DNA of 64,000 nucleotides from Gonapodya prolifera JEL478 (lineage: Eukaryota; Monoblepharomycota; Monoblepharidomycetes; Monoblepharidales; Gonapodyaceae). The stretch is from NCBI GenBank assembly GCA_001574975.1, contig KQ965770.1, positions 16,960-80,959 on the forward strand. Direction: 5' to 3'. Every line of letters begins with the position of its first letter. The first letter of the stretch is position 1. This document shows positions 46,451 through 58,066 of this stretch, piece by piece. Made by a program: the position numbers and the translations under genes. The notes below the pieces were generated by a model. That model saw nothing but the letters and a program-made list of their open reading frames with translations. It had not been told where the DNA came from and searched no databases.

Positions 46451-49400
46451 TCAAAATATGTAAAAGCTTTGTGACATTGGCACAGTCTTTGCCGCCGGAC
46501 ACTGCAGAAGTTCACCATCCGCCCAGACCTGATACGTTTCCGGATCGACTTTGATCTTTGGCAAGGCTGAATTCAATTTCATGTCTGCTTTCCGAACTGT
46601 GCTGCAATTCTTGACCGCCTCGACTCGTTTTCGAAGACCATACTTTGTTGCAACGCCTGCGGACAATGCAGCGCTGCTAACAAACGCGATGGACGACAGT
46701 CCAGCACCAAGTGGGAGACCGCCAAACATAGGGCGGGCAATAAGTGGCTGAGTTGTCGGGATGGAAGCGTTTGCATCACCCATCTGGGCGTATGCGACCT
46801 GTCGTGAAGTTGTTAGAAAGTAAAGGATGTAACGAGCATGACGCCACCTCACCAAGCCGCCTTTAATGACCCGCTCTGGCTTCGTACCAAAGAATGCTGG
46901 TTTGTACATGACGAGATCGGCCCACTTTCCAACTTCCACGGAACCGATGACGTGCGACATCCCCGCCACAATCGCACTTGTGGACATAAAGAGCATGTCA
47001 ATGACAAGACACACAAGCGACACAGAAGTCACCAACTCACGGATTAATCGTGTACTTCGCGACGTATCTCTTGATTCTGAAATTATCGTTTCTCTCCAAC
47101 GAATCCACAGGAGTCGCGCCGCCCTTGAGCCATCCCCGCTGGTCCTTCATCTTGGACGCCGTATGCCACGTTCTCGAAATGACCTCTCCCACACGGCCCA
47201 TTGCCTGCGAGTCAGAACTGATGATACTGATGGCCCCAACGTCATGCAGGATGTCCTCGGCCTGGATTGTCTCGGCCCGAATGCGCGATTCGGCGAAGGC
47301 GATGTCTTCGGGGATCGACCGCGACAAGTGGTGACATACCTGAATAAAGTATCGTCAGGATGAGGTCTGCATGGAACGTTGCAAGCCCTGAAAACGTACC
47401 ATCAGCATGTCTACGTGCTCGTCTAGTGTGTTAACTGTGTACGCCCGAGTAGGATTGGTAGACGATGGGATGACGTTGGCTTCCCCCTGAGAACAGCAGT
47501 GCCAAGAGTTACAGCATCATCAGGTGACCAACTGACGTGCAGTGTATGTCCACCCCTACTCACCACGACACGAATGATGTCGGGAGCGTGACCACCTCCC
47601 GCGCCTTCAGTGTGGTACGCGTGTATGGTCCGGTTTTTGAATGCAGCGATGGAGCTCTCCACGAACCCAGACTCGTTCAACGTGTCTGTGTGAATACTCG
47701 TCTGCCAAAACCCCAACGGCGTTACCACCAAACTCCTCCCATTCGTCTGCGCGAGCCTCCTCTCACCTGCACATCGAACCTCTCGCACACCTCCAAACAC
47801 GCATCAATGGCGCTCGGCGTGGTACCCCAATCCTCGTGCAGTTTCATCCCGACGGCTCCCGCGCGGATCTGGTCCTCCAGACCTTCCTTGGACGCTGCGT
47901 TGCCCTTGCCCGTGAACCCGACGTTGAGCGGAATGTCATCCGTCGCCGTGAGCATGAACTGCATGTGGTGGATCCCCGGTGTGCATGTAGTCGCGTTTGT
48001 GCCCGTGTTGGGACCCGTTCCGCCGCCTGTCGTGGATCAGAGGGGAGTTGGAAAGCCCAGGGAATGTGCGTTCGACCAACGAGGGAAAGACATCAATGGG
48101 ACAACGTACCAAGCACCGTTGTGACACCCGACGCGATCGCCTCGGTGCAGATTTGCGGACAAATAAAGTGAACGTGGGCGTCCATCGCGCCCGCAGTGAA
48201 GATGTGGCCCTCCCCAGCCAGTGCCTCCGTGGTAGGTCCCACAACCATTCCGGGAGTAACGCCAGCCATGACGTCCGGGTTTCCTGCCTTTCCAATCCCC
48301 ACAATGAACCCTTTTGCGGCGGAAGGGGCACCTGTCGGGCACGAACTCACGCAAACCTGTCCACACAACACACACCTTTCTTAATCCCAATATCCGCCTT
48401 GAAAATCCCCGTCCAGTCGACCACGAGCGCGTTCGTGATGACCAAATCGAGTGCCTCGGCGTCCGTCACGCCGGCCGCCTGACCCATCCCGTCGCGCAAC
48501 ACCTTGCCGCCGCCGAACTTGCATTCGTCGCCGTAGACCGTGTAGTCGTGCTCCACTTCGAGGTGTAGCGAGGTGTCAGCGAGGCGGACCCTGTCGCCGG
48601 TCTGAGGTGGTTGAGGAAGTGAGCGGGTGTTGGTGCTGTGGAGGGACGAAGAGAGGAGACACTCACTGTGGGGCCGTAGAAGTCGGCGTATGTTTTCCGA
48701 TCCATTTCGGCCGGCTTGGGCACAACTTCTTCTTCCTGAACTTTGAACCCAAACCCAAGCTCCGCCAGCCGGTTCCTGAGCTCGACTTTTTTGGACTCCT
48801 CGACTTTGCCCGTGGCCAGATTGTTGCCGCCCTTGATGACCTGGTTGCCCGCGATCTCGACAAGCGTGACCGTCTTGGTCTCGCCGGGCTCAAAGCGGAC
48901 GGCTGTACCCGCCGCGATGTCGAGGCGTTTGCCGTAGGAGAGGATCCGGTCGAAGACTAGGAGAGGGTTGGTCTCGATGAAGTGGTAGTGGGATCCGACC
49001 TGGAATGCGGTGTCAGCAAGGGTGGATACACATTGAGCGGGGGAGAGGCGTGAGCGTGAGCGTTGAGCGTACCTGCACAGGCCTGTCCCCGTTGTTAGTC
49101 ACTTTCAGTCCCACCCGCTTGCGCCCCGCGTTGAGTTGGATTTTGCCAGACTGAACGACAACGCCTCCCGGGGGCACGACTGTCATGTCCAGTATTTCCC
49201 GGGGGAAGAGGTCGGCAGACGGAATGGGCAGGAAGGAGCCGTACAGCGCGAGTTCGAGGTTGCCGTCGTCGGTGCTGATGGGGTCGTGCACCGTAACGAG
49301 TTTCGTTCCGTCCTGGAACGTGCCTTCCACCTGGACTTCATGCAGCTGCGCAAGAACGCTCGAGAGAACGTGTCGTCGTCCCAGGAGCTTGGAAGGAGAT

Positions 49401-49713
49401 CTGGTGAGCACAACGGGGGAACGTTGAGGGGCGTCGGAGCGAGGGAACTCACCCGTCGCCCGACGTCCATGAGCTGAGCAACGGAGTGCTTCCCATCGCG
49501 AATGAATTCGAGAAGCTGGCTCGCGATCAGAGCTGTCGCTTCCGCAAAGTTCAGCTTTAGACCCCTTGCGAGGCGTTTCTGGGCCAGGAAACCGACCTAG
49601 CAGGCGATTGCAGCGTTTTTGTGATCGTCAGTGAACATCACGGGGCTACGCCGTGCTGGAACCCACCTGGTGCAGAACGAGTTTGTCCAACTCCTTTGGG
49701 CTCAAATGCATTG
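46451..49713 (-). CDS. URE1: Urease, single-chain fungal/plant type
   Basis: Nickel metalloenzyme hydrolysing urea to ammonia and carbamate in the cytosol. Start ATG 49713 gives [15 protein letters not shown], then [16 protein letters not shown] (gamma part), then the beta part with [13 protein letters not shown] and TAVRFEPGE. The alpha part has [17 protein letters not shown], then MDAHVHF with the first nickel ligands (about 48170). Next are [10 protein letters not shown] with the carbamylated Lys (about 47844), [16 protein letters not shown] (about 47620), the flap [20 protein letters not shown], and [12 protein letters not shown]. The end is MSQSFYIF at 46451, the family's C-terminus. All active-site residues looked for are present. 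About nine short introns. No urease accessory gene lies in the window. Confidence 0.98.
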
Positions 49714-50489
49714 TGTTCGACGTGCGATAAGGGATTCGACACGCGGATCAGGCTGCACACGCTGTTGTGCGGGAGTTTCGAGCGAGAGAAGTCCGTAAAT
49801 CGGAGACTGGAGAACGGAGTCAGTGGGTGGTAGTTGAAGGCTGCGGCCCACCTCCTCCGTGACTTGACTTCCGTGGTCATCATGAAAGGACCTCAAACGG
49901 AACGTAAAACAACAACAACACATTCGCTCATGTCGAGCTCGAGGATCGCATGCTCAGAAGCAAACGGGTGCCTCGACCGCTCTTCATGGTGCCCGGGTGA
50001 TGGGGATGGAAGCTGGGAACTCCACAGTCGAGCGCGCACCTGATGTGTGGACGTGCGGATGCAGGGCGGCTCACAGGAGATGGAAGGAGTGCCGCCGGTG
50101 GTGGACGCAGATTGGGGTGAGTCTGGAATGTTTTCTAAGTTGGAAGAATCCATGCCAGGGTAACACCTAATAAATGCCCTTCCGGGAATTACCTTCAAGC
50201 CTGGGCAACCCTGGCGTCACACTAAGGTTCCATCTCCACTCCAGAAAACTGTCCAAGTTTCTTCGCGTGACGCGATCTCGCTCCCGCGTGTCTCCGCTCA
50301 CCGTCCATCGGCAACCGTCGCAACTCATTACACGCCGCTCTCATCAAAGTGCGCTCCCTGCTTTTCTCCCTTCCCTGCTTCCTCGCCTCAACCATTCGTC
50401 ATCCCAATCCCGCTAGCCTCGCATTGGTCCATCCTCCAGCGGTTGACATAACATAACCCTGTCAACGTTGACGCCAGCATCTCCGCTGC
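49714..50489. other. Divergent intergenic region
   Basis: About 780 bp between the urease start (minus) and the cysteine-rich surface protein (plus). Likely holds both promoters. The short frames here lack family features. Confidence 0.4.
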
Positions 50490-53421
50490 CATGAAAAGCA
50501 ACACGCCACCAAGACCCTCTGCTGGGCTCTTTTTCTGCTCGTACTCCTGCTTGCCTTTACAGCAGACGCTGCCACTGGTGAACTTTTCATGCACCGCGCA
50601 GTTTACAAACCCGACGCAGCCTCACACCGCCTAATGCCTTCCCCAGCATGCCAAGCTGGCTCTTTTCCAGCTGGATCCAAGTGCAGCCCATGTCCGGGAA
50701 GTTCTCTGCTGCTGGTGACGCCCAATGCTCAAACTGTCCAGCTGGGACCTATTCCGGATCCGGCGCAGCCTCGTGCAAATCCTGCTCGGCCGGATCCTTC
50801 TCCACCACCGGCAGCGCCGCGTGTACTCTCTGCGCAATAGGCACATTTGTGGCTACGACGCGGGCGACAGCTTGCTCCAATTGCGCCGCCGGCACGTTTG
50901 CGAACTCCACTGGGTCCTCCTCCTGCACTTCGTGCGCCGCAGGGTCGTACTCTGCCTCCGGTGTTGCGTCTTGCACGGCATGTTTAGGTGGCACATCGTC
51001 ACCGGTCGGGGCCTCGTCTTGCACCGCCTGCACGGCCGGATCTTTTGCATCCTCTGGCAGCGTGACTTGTACATGCCCAGTTGGCACCTTCTCATCCACA
51101 ACGGGGGCAGGGTCTTGCACCGACTGCCCTATCGGCACGTCCGCGGACACGACTGGGTCTACCTCGTGCACCGTCTGCCCTTTGGGTTCATTTTCCTCCA
51201 CTTCCATCGTCCTCATGCACACAATGTTCGGCTGGATACTTCTCCAGCACCACGGGCTCGTCGAACTGCACGGCATGTAATGCGGGGACGGTCTCCACCT
51301 TGGGTGCCGCATCTTGCACTACCTGTCTCCCTGGATCTTTTTCAACTGCTGGCAACGCCATGTGTACCACCTGTCCAGTCGGCACCTTTGCATCCACTGC
51401 AGGCACAGGCACTTGCAGCGACTGCCCCATCGGCACGTTTGCGGACATGACCGGGTCAATCTTCTGCACATGGTGTCCCGTTGTCACGTTCTCCTCAGCC
51501 ACCAAGTCGACCTCATGCACGTCTTGCCCGTCTGGGACGTTCGCCGCCTCTGTCGGATCGGTGAGCTGTTCCGCTTGTCCCGTAAATACGTGGGCAAAGG
51601 TTGACGGCACGGGATGCACCAATTGCCCCGCAGGGGGGTCGTCAGCTGTTGGTAGCACGACGTGCACGTGTTCGGGAGGAGCCACGTTTGTGGCGAACAG
51701 TAATACGTGTACCTGCTCGACGAGCGATCAAGATTACGTGCTCGTGCAAGGTGTATACAAATGCGCTGCTCGAACGTGAGTTTAAATGTTTTCCGCTCTT
51801 TCTCCACATTGCTTATCAGATTTTGTCTCTCAATTCCATTCATTTCTCTCATAAAGAACAACCATCACCACGCAGTCAGTTTTAGGTCTACCTGGTCATT
51901 GTTCGTGGTGATAATGTGCTGACGTCAACAATCCGTTCCGACAGAACCACAGTGACACAAACCACAACTTTGACGACCTCGGAAACTCCCTCCTCAACGA
52001 TTACCACCTCTGAAACTCTCAGCACGACTATCACGACCTCCGAAACTCCCTCCACAACGATTACCACCTCTGAAACTCCCAACACGAATATCACCTCCTC
52101 AGAAACGACGCCAGAAACAGCCATTACCTCCGCTACTACTTCAGAATCGGCCACGACCTCTGAAACTGCAACGGCTACGCTCACGACTCTACGGCATCAG
52201 AGTCTGCGACGTGAGTGCTTCAGAAGCTTGGGAAAATAATAATTCGGCTCGTTATTGATGCCACCTCGCCACAAGCGAAAGTCCCACGACAGTGGCCACT
52301 ACAAGGTAAATCTTTACCTTTATGGGCTTCGCGATTTAGGTGACTTACGTTTTGTCTCCACCGTGCAACGGTCTTGGCGGAGACGACGTAAGTTTTGTCT
52401 CCACCTAACTTTTCAGTTCTCATCTCAAGAAATAATAGTCGTTGTTGGTTTTATTATTCGAATATAAAAGATCTATAACTACCGTAACCACGTAAGTTCG
52501 TGATATAATATGGAACAAGCCATCGCTTGAACACACTCTCTTCACTTTAGAGATATATCTACCACCACCTCCCCCATCACGTCTACAAACACTGCGACTA
52601 ACACACAGACGATTTCGGAAACTCCCACCGCATCGATCGCGACCTCTAAAACCTCAACCACATCAATTACGACCTCTGCAACACCCGCATCGACGGCGAC
52701 ATCCACTGAGACTCTAACATCGACGGCAACGTCCTCAGAGACTCTGACATCGACTGCAACTCCCATGGAGACTCTGACATCGACTTTAACGTCCTCGGAG
52801 ACTCGCACGTCGACCACAACGTCTACGGGGACTCGCACAACAACGGAGACCAGCACGGGACTCCCACGTCGACGGTTACTGTTGGACCGATGATCACATC
52901 CACAACGTCTCAGACGGAAGCAGCAACGTCTACCACGTAAGTTTATTCTGTGTGTAGTTGAGCACATTGAGCGTCAGATGCAACATGTTTCTGATGAGCA
53001 AAATTGTTTTGGCGACAGAAAATTCACCACCACCACCACCAATACTTGAGTTCTTTTTGGGCTCTGTTTTCTCAAATGTATTCCAATCTCACCTCGGGTT
53101 GCTTTTTTTGCAAGTACTCGACCGGTCAAGACCTCCACCACTCGGACGACCGCAACGACCAATACAACGACCATGACCACCACGAAAAGTAAAACTCGAC
53201 CAACAGCACCACGACCAAAACAAAAACCATGACCACCACAAAAAGTATGACTACAACCAATAGCACAACGACCAAAACAAAGTCGACGACTTCCGCGACA
53301 CAAACTAGGACCAAAACATCCACAACTACGTGAGAATGGAGCTCTCGTCATCGCGAACTTGGTCACAAGGCTCATTCACACTTGTCTTCTCCAACCTTCG
53401 CAGCAAAACCCGGACCAAATG
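50490..53421 (+). pseudogene. Cysteine-rich (growth-factor-receptor/TNFR-like) surface protein with Thr-rich stalk, frame interrupted
   Basis: A secreted or wall-bound protein. The signal peptide reads TLCWALFLLVLLLAFTADAA (about 50515-50575). After an intron, 17 or so repeats of the type CxxCPAGTYSGSGAASCxxC run from 50645 to 51700, the pattern of growth-factor-receptor Cys-rich domains. A Thr/Ser stalk with TTSETPSTTITTSETP repeats follows in several exons (51951-53335). Tail ends near 53421, and no membrane span was found. The reading frame slips by one base at least four times outside plausible introns: near 50697, 51215, 52190, 52860 and probably 53190. Each would be restored by one extra base, so undercalled bases are as likely as true decay. 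The start codon is also out of frame with the signal peptide. Marked pseudogene only on present sequence. Confidence 0.7.
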
Positions 53422-54149
53422 AATGGAGCAGGTCGTGCGTGACATTATGCTGAGGGTACGTTAATCGCTGCAGCTCAGAGTGTATCCAAGCGGAGTTGGG
53501 AGATGATGGTAGCAGGCTGATGGAGGACATACGACTGGAGCCGTACACCTAATTATTGTGAAGGGACGGCGTACTTGGGCGACTCATATGGATGATGTAC
53601 ATGGACAACTTACCCAGACGGTTCACACGGACGATTTACTCTTACATAAGAGCATGCACAAGTTACAAGTACCGCGCTTTCAACGAAGTAATTAATATTG
53701 TTGTACGTTCAACTAAAGATTTCACGCTGAGTATCCTGATCGGGGGAGCAAAAGACATCGTGCAGCTGATATTCGAGTCAGCTTCGGACATGGTGATGAA
53801 GCCGCGAGCTAGTTTTCGGACAAGAGTAACGGCATTGATGGTCACGGGGGGATGCTCTCGTCCGCGGTCTTGCAAGAGTGGATAGAAGATTCGTTTGAAA
53901 CGAGGTGGTGCAGGCCACAGTGGAACAGAAGGTTGGTGGTGCGATCGGCCACAGCAACAATGAAGCACAGCTCTTGTCTCGGTTGGAGCCATTGATGCGA
54001 AGAGGGGTTGGGAAAATATGCGCATAGAGGAGTAACACGGTTGGCTCGGGAACTAGCGTTGAGGTGTTCGCCAGCCAGGCAGCATGTGGAAGAGAAGCAT
54101 CGTTCGCTCGCTCCGATCATCACATAAAACCTTTCCCATCCCACAAGAA
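53422..54149. other. Intergenic with unassigned open frames
   Basis: About 730 bp. A plus frame at 53592-53885 (containing KDIVQLIFESASDMVMK) and an overlapping minus frame at 54025-53663 are open, but neither has a recognisable motif. No gene supported. Confidence 0.35.
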
Positions 54150-55204
54150 AATGGCTCGCCAATCACTTACAGAAACGAGACCAGCGATTGTGGCTCGTCA
54201 ACACAGTCTCCCCCAGATGCGGCTGCAGATCCATCTCCGCAAACAATATAGCCGCCACGCGAGCCTCGCAACCAGAACAAGGATATTCCGCCATCCACGC
54301 CGTGGGGTATACTCAGCGCTACGCTGGGTAGTCTCTTTGGTGAGGGGAAGAACATCAAGCTCAGCAAGGACTTCCACGAAAAGAGGAAACTTGGGAGCAA
54401 AGTTGCATCCGCTAAAGCCATATATTCTTTGGTGAGTGTTCCCACCTTAGTGAATGTGCACGAGTGACGAGACTCATTCTTTTGCCAGACTGTTGGCACA
54501 GAGTTCATCGGGATGCTCATTAGCTGGCCATACGTGAGTGATGGTTCCGGAATCTCCCATACTTCACGTTCACTTGCCTCATTTTAGGCCCTCATGTACG
54601 GCTGGGGATCCTTTACTGTGAGCATTCCCTTCAAATGGCTTCTATTGGTGAATGAATATCAAATGAAGGATTCGACATACGTCAGATAGCCTTTTTCGTG
54701 GGCAGCATTATGGTCTGGCTTCAGGCACTTGCAAATGCAGAAATGACGGCGGCATTCCCATTAACTGGAGGACAGACGGTATGTGGACTCCATCCCCTTT
54801 TTATTGCTAACAGCTTATGTATGCTTTTGCGTTTAGACATGGGGAACAGCGGCGTTTGGATCAATCGGAGGCACAATCATAGGTGGGTACATAACCTTAC
54901 CTTTCATTCGAGGGAGTGGGTGCTGATGTCGTCATGCTCTTTAATAGGACAGCTGGTGCGTAACACCTCCTTCGTCATTTGGAAACCTTCAAGGCAGCCT
55001 CTAAACTCATTTGATCAATATCTATTCCCCAATCGCCTTCAGGACATCGTTCACTAGCTTCTCAACATAGCTGCTTTCACAGGTGATGCTGGGCGACAAA
55101 CAGCACGCCTATTCGACTTTTCACCGGAAGCCAAGTACACGCCAGTCATTTACGCGTTATACCTTGTGCTGGTTACCGTTGCAATGGGCCTTGCTGTAAA
55201 ATGG
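54150..55204 (+). pseudogene. APC-family amino acid/ethanolamine permease, N-terminal half
   Basis: Covers the N-tail and about five membrane spans of an APC transporter. Visible: IKLSKDFHEKRKLGSKVASA, then YSLTVGTEFIGMLISWPYAL, IAFFVGSIMVWLQALANAEM, TAAFPLTGGQT, WGTAAFGSIGGTI and a last span YALYLVLVTVAMGLAV. The LANAEM..AFP..GGQ segment is the family's third-helix signature. The reading ends at 55204 with a good donor (TG|GTAAAG); in the unspliced frame a stop follows at once. No further permease exon exists downstream on this strand. A stop also lies in frame in the N-tail near 54250, so the start is unresolved. The missing half is found on the opposite strand at 55211-56322. Confidence 0.8.
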
Positions 55205-55210
55205 TAAAGG

Positions 55211-56322
55211 GCTCCGGCAACTGCAAAAGGAGCCTGAAGGCGAATTAGTAGTCACCCTAAGATTTTCAGTTGAGCCAAAAAGAGAATCGTCCCATCTCAC
55301 CTTGTGTGGCCGAGGCAGCGTCGGCATGATGTAATGAAGGCGAATGTGAATAATCTGCTTCGTTAGGTTTGCGCAGTACTCGTAAACGAGAATCAAGAAT
55401 ACTGTGAGCTATAATTACGGCAGCTTTACCGTGAAAGATGCTTTGGTTGAACGGGCAGACTGCAACCTACCGCTAGAGCCATTTCGTCGTCACCCAAGTA
55501 GCTATAGCCAACGCATACTAGGAAAGCAAGCACCGAGATGAAGATTGTCGCAGCATATGGTGCACCCGATTTCGAGGTGAGCGAAAGAGACGTCGGCAGG
55601 TAACCAGCACTTGAGTTTGCATACACCTGAATGACATCGTAGTTCAACACGGGATGGACTCACAGAACGACTGCATGCATAGAGCGAACCCATGAGACCA
55701 AGGATGTCGATCGGTATCATGAGAACGGGCAGAATCCGCATCTTTGGGTCCGCGGCATCCATGATACGCCAAGCTTGTGCCATGTTACCCCAAATCGGGT
55801 GTGAAGGGCCCGAGATCGCGACCAATCCTGGCGCCGAGGCTGTCGAGCTGTCAAGGAGGTGGTAAGAATCACTCTTCGATACGAGCTCATCTTGCTTGTC
55901 TGAAGATCACTAGCATCACAATCGACAGCAACGCCCCCGCACCTAATGTTGCGACAGTCCCACACGTCACCTTTGGAATCGCTCTTCGAATATCCACGGC
56001 TTCTTCTGCAGCCAGTGGAGCAGCTTCGTATCCTCCGTAGAACCACCATGCACATGGGAGGGCTCGTATAATACCAATCAGCGACACGCTTGTGAGTGAT
56101 TGCAGGTGCGATTGGGTGTCAGGATCGAGGAGCTCAGTTGCGCTGAGACCTCCATTGGCAATATTTGCGGAGAAGTTTGTGGATGGAACCGCCTGCAACG
56201 AAGGTCCAACCGGTTGAACGAAGAGGCAAACTGTGCACGTTTCTCACGTTTGGTAACTCACCGAACAGAACCACGTCACGTAAAACATGACGTCCCAAGC
56301 CAGGAACAACCTATTCGATTTG
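55211..56322 (-). pseudogene. APC-family permease, C-terminal part in opposite orientation
   Basis: Starts with an acceptor (CTACAG) at 56323-56328, then SNRLFLAWDVMFYVTWFC, and after an intron AVPSTNFSANIANGG, IIRALPCAWWFYGGYEAAPL, AAEEAVDIRRAIPK, LGAGALLSIVMLVIF, RILPVLMIPIDILGLMGSLY, AGYLPTSLSLTSKSGAPYAA and MPTLPRPHK. These are spans 5b to 10 of the family. No N-terminal spans lie upstream: the next gene on the other side begins at 56546. The last partial exon starts at 55221 and runs straight into the end of the N-terminal half at about 55205, so spans 11-12 are absent. It cannot be a working transporter alone. Confidence 0.8.
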
Positions 56323-56545
56323 CTGTAGTCTAGAAGGAAACGCGAGAAATGAGAGACATAAAGGGTCGTGTTTTGCGGAGGAACCGCCCCACTCTTGGTG
56401 CCTCAGGTGCCTGCCACGGTCACCGCATCTGCCTGTTGAGCCTCCAAAACCCAAGCACCTCACGATTCGGAAAATCAACGCTGGACTTCGTTGAATTCGC
56501 GTAGCGTTTTCGTTTCGAGGAATCTGTGCGCTCGCTTGATGGCAG

Positions 56546-58066
56546 ATGGGGCTGCGAAAGACACTCGCATTGGCCCTGCTGCTAGCGATCTCCGCGGCGT
56601 GGACGTGGGTGCGTTGCGCGGCAGCAGACAATCAAATTAGTGCATTAGGAAAGAGCGATCCCGTCATCGAAAGCTCGACGATAGATGCGAATTCAGGGGG
56701 GGCGAGCGGCCAACGCCCTTCCAAGAGACAGGAACCGTCCGGTAGTAATTTCGGGTACGGCGGAACTGGAGGATATGGTGGAAACGGAGGATTTGGTGGG
56801 AATGGTGGCTTTGAGGGTTCTGGAGGATTCGGTGGATACCATCCATCGTATCCCCCGTTTCCACCCCCGAGGCCACCACCACCACCTCCACCACCTCCAC
56901 CACCACCTCCACCACCACCTCCACCACCACCNCCTCCACCTCCACCTCCGCCTCCACCTTCACCTGCGCCTCTTCCCCCTCCTCCACCTCCACCTGCAGA
57001 CCCACCGGCACCTCCTCCCACCCCCCCTTCATCACCACCACCATCCGTGGACGCAGCCCCAGCACCGACATATTCCCCTCCACCACCTCCACCGCCCCCT
57101 GTGAATCCCCCTACACCACCGCCCACTCCACCTCCCTCCCCGTCCTACCCCGCTCCTGCACCGTCTCCACCCTGGGGCGCCGGGACCCCCACTGCAGCTG
57201 TACCCTGGATCCCTCACACAGCGTTGTGGCCAAGCGCGAGCACGTCGCACTCATGGACACCCTCTGTGCTACCCGCACACACGGCGCCGGCCTCGTCTAC
57301 AGTCCGGGGCGCGGCGCCCCCGCAGTGGACTCCACCTGCGGGCCAACCTCCCACCCCGGCTCTCGCCCCGCCCATTCCCGTCCCTTTCGACTCTACGATC
57401 CCCACCTCGTCACCCACACCTCTCGCCCCCTCTGACGCTACCATCCCTGGCGTCGTCGTTGGTAGTCCCGAGCAGTACCTCGCCATGGCCGGCCCGGCGC
57501 CCATCATGTCGCCCGCGATGATCGGGGGCGTGGTCGCCGCCGGGGTGGTCCTCGTGGTGGCGGCTGTAGGGCTCGTAGCGTGGAAGCGGGCAAGGAAGCC
57601 GACAAAGCGGACAGAACGTAACGTTGTGGATGGGTTCAACGGTACGTTTTGTCTCGCGCGTTCAACGTGTGTGCTGGTCACATCCTTGAACTCATGCACT
57701 GAACTCCTACGTCACGCAGAAAACCTCCCTTACGCGCCCGTGGCGAAATACTTCCAACGCATTCCAAGTCCTGCACCAAGCATGCCACAAACACCTGTCG
57801 ACGCCAATCCGTCGCCAGGTTCCCCACGTACCACGTTCCCCTACTTTGGCCACTCGGGCTCCTCTCGCGACCGCGACCGGCCCGTCTCCACTGCCCTTTC
57901 TGACACGACGCGGCGCACGTCCATCTCGTCCGACGGCGCGCCATTCGTGTTCCCGGGAAGCCCCGTGCTGAGCGCCCAGCCTACTCCTCGGCGGATCGTG
58001 CCCGAGATGAGCGAGGTAGGGAAGGGAAGGACGAAGCGGCCGTGGGAGATGTGGCGGAAGTCGTGA
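56546..58066 (+). CDS. Proline-rich single-pass surface protein
   Basis: Probably a wall-associated membrane protein. ATG 56546 opens a signal peptide ([20 protein letters not shown]). A Gly-rich block of GGFGGNGGF-like repeats (56750-56845) is followed by a polyproline region (56855-57170), extensin-like, with one ambiguous base at 56932. After a Ser/Thr/Pro stalk comes one membrane span ([20 protein letters not shown], about 57517-57580) with stop-transfer [10 protein letters not shown] 79-nt in-frame intron (about 57641-57719, GTACGT to CGCAG) is likely; leaving it in would insert a Cys-rich segment. The cytoplasmic tail (about 110 residues) is Ser/Pro-rich and ends RPWEMWRKS at 58066. No enzymatic domain. 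It lies next to the inner end of the right repeat arm. Confidence 0.83.
   Translation: MGLRKTLALALLLAISAAWTWVRCAAADNQISALGKSDPVIESSTIDANSGGASGQRPSKRQEPSGSNFGYGGTGGYGGNGGFGGNGGFEGSGGFGGYHPSYPPFPPPRPPPPPPPPPPPPPPPPPPPXPPPPPPPPPSPAPLPPPPPPPADPPAPPPTPPSSPPPSVDAAPAPTYSPPPPPPPPVNPPTPPPTPPPSPSYPAPAPSPPWGAGTPTAAVPWIPHTALWPSASTSHSWTPSVLPAHTAPASSTVRGAAPPQWTPPAGQPPTPALAPPIPVPFDSTIPTSSPTPLAPSDATIPGVVVGSPEQYLAMAGPAPIMSPAMIGGVVAAGVVLVVAAVGLVAWKRARKPTKRTERNVVDGFNGTFCLARSTCVLVTSLNSCTELLRHAENLPYAPVAKYFQRIPSPAPSMPQTPVDANPSPGSPRTTFPYFGHSGSSRDRDRPVSTALSDTTRRTSISSDGAPFVFPGSPVLSAQPTPRRIVPEMSEVGKGRTKRPWEMWRKS
56855..56995 (+). repeat. Polyproline-coding CCACCT/CCTCCA microsatellite
   Basis: Nearly pure proline-coding short tandem repeats with one N. 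Array length is unreliable. Confidence 0.85.

Noticed and set aside
51188-51685. Antisense frame in the Cys-rich gene
   Set aside because: Mirror of the CxxC repeats; no start context or motif of its own.
56632-57126. Gly-rich minus-strand frame
   Set aside because: Antisense of the polyproline microsatellite; poly-Gly arises automatically from CCACCT repeats.
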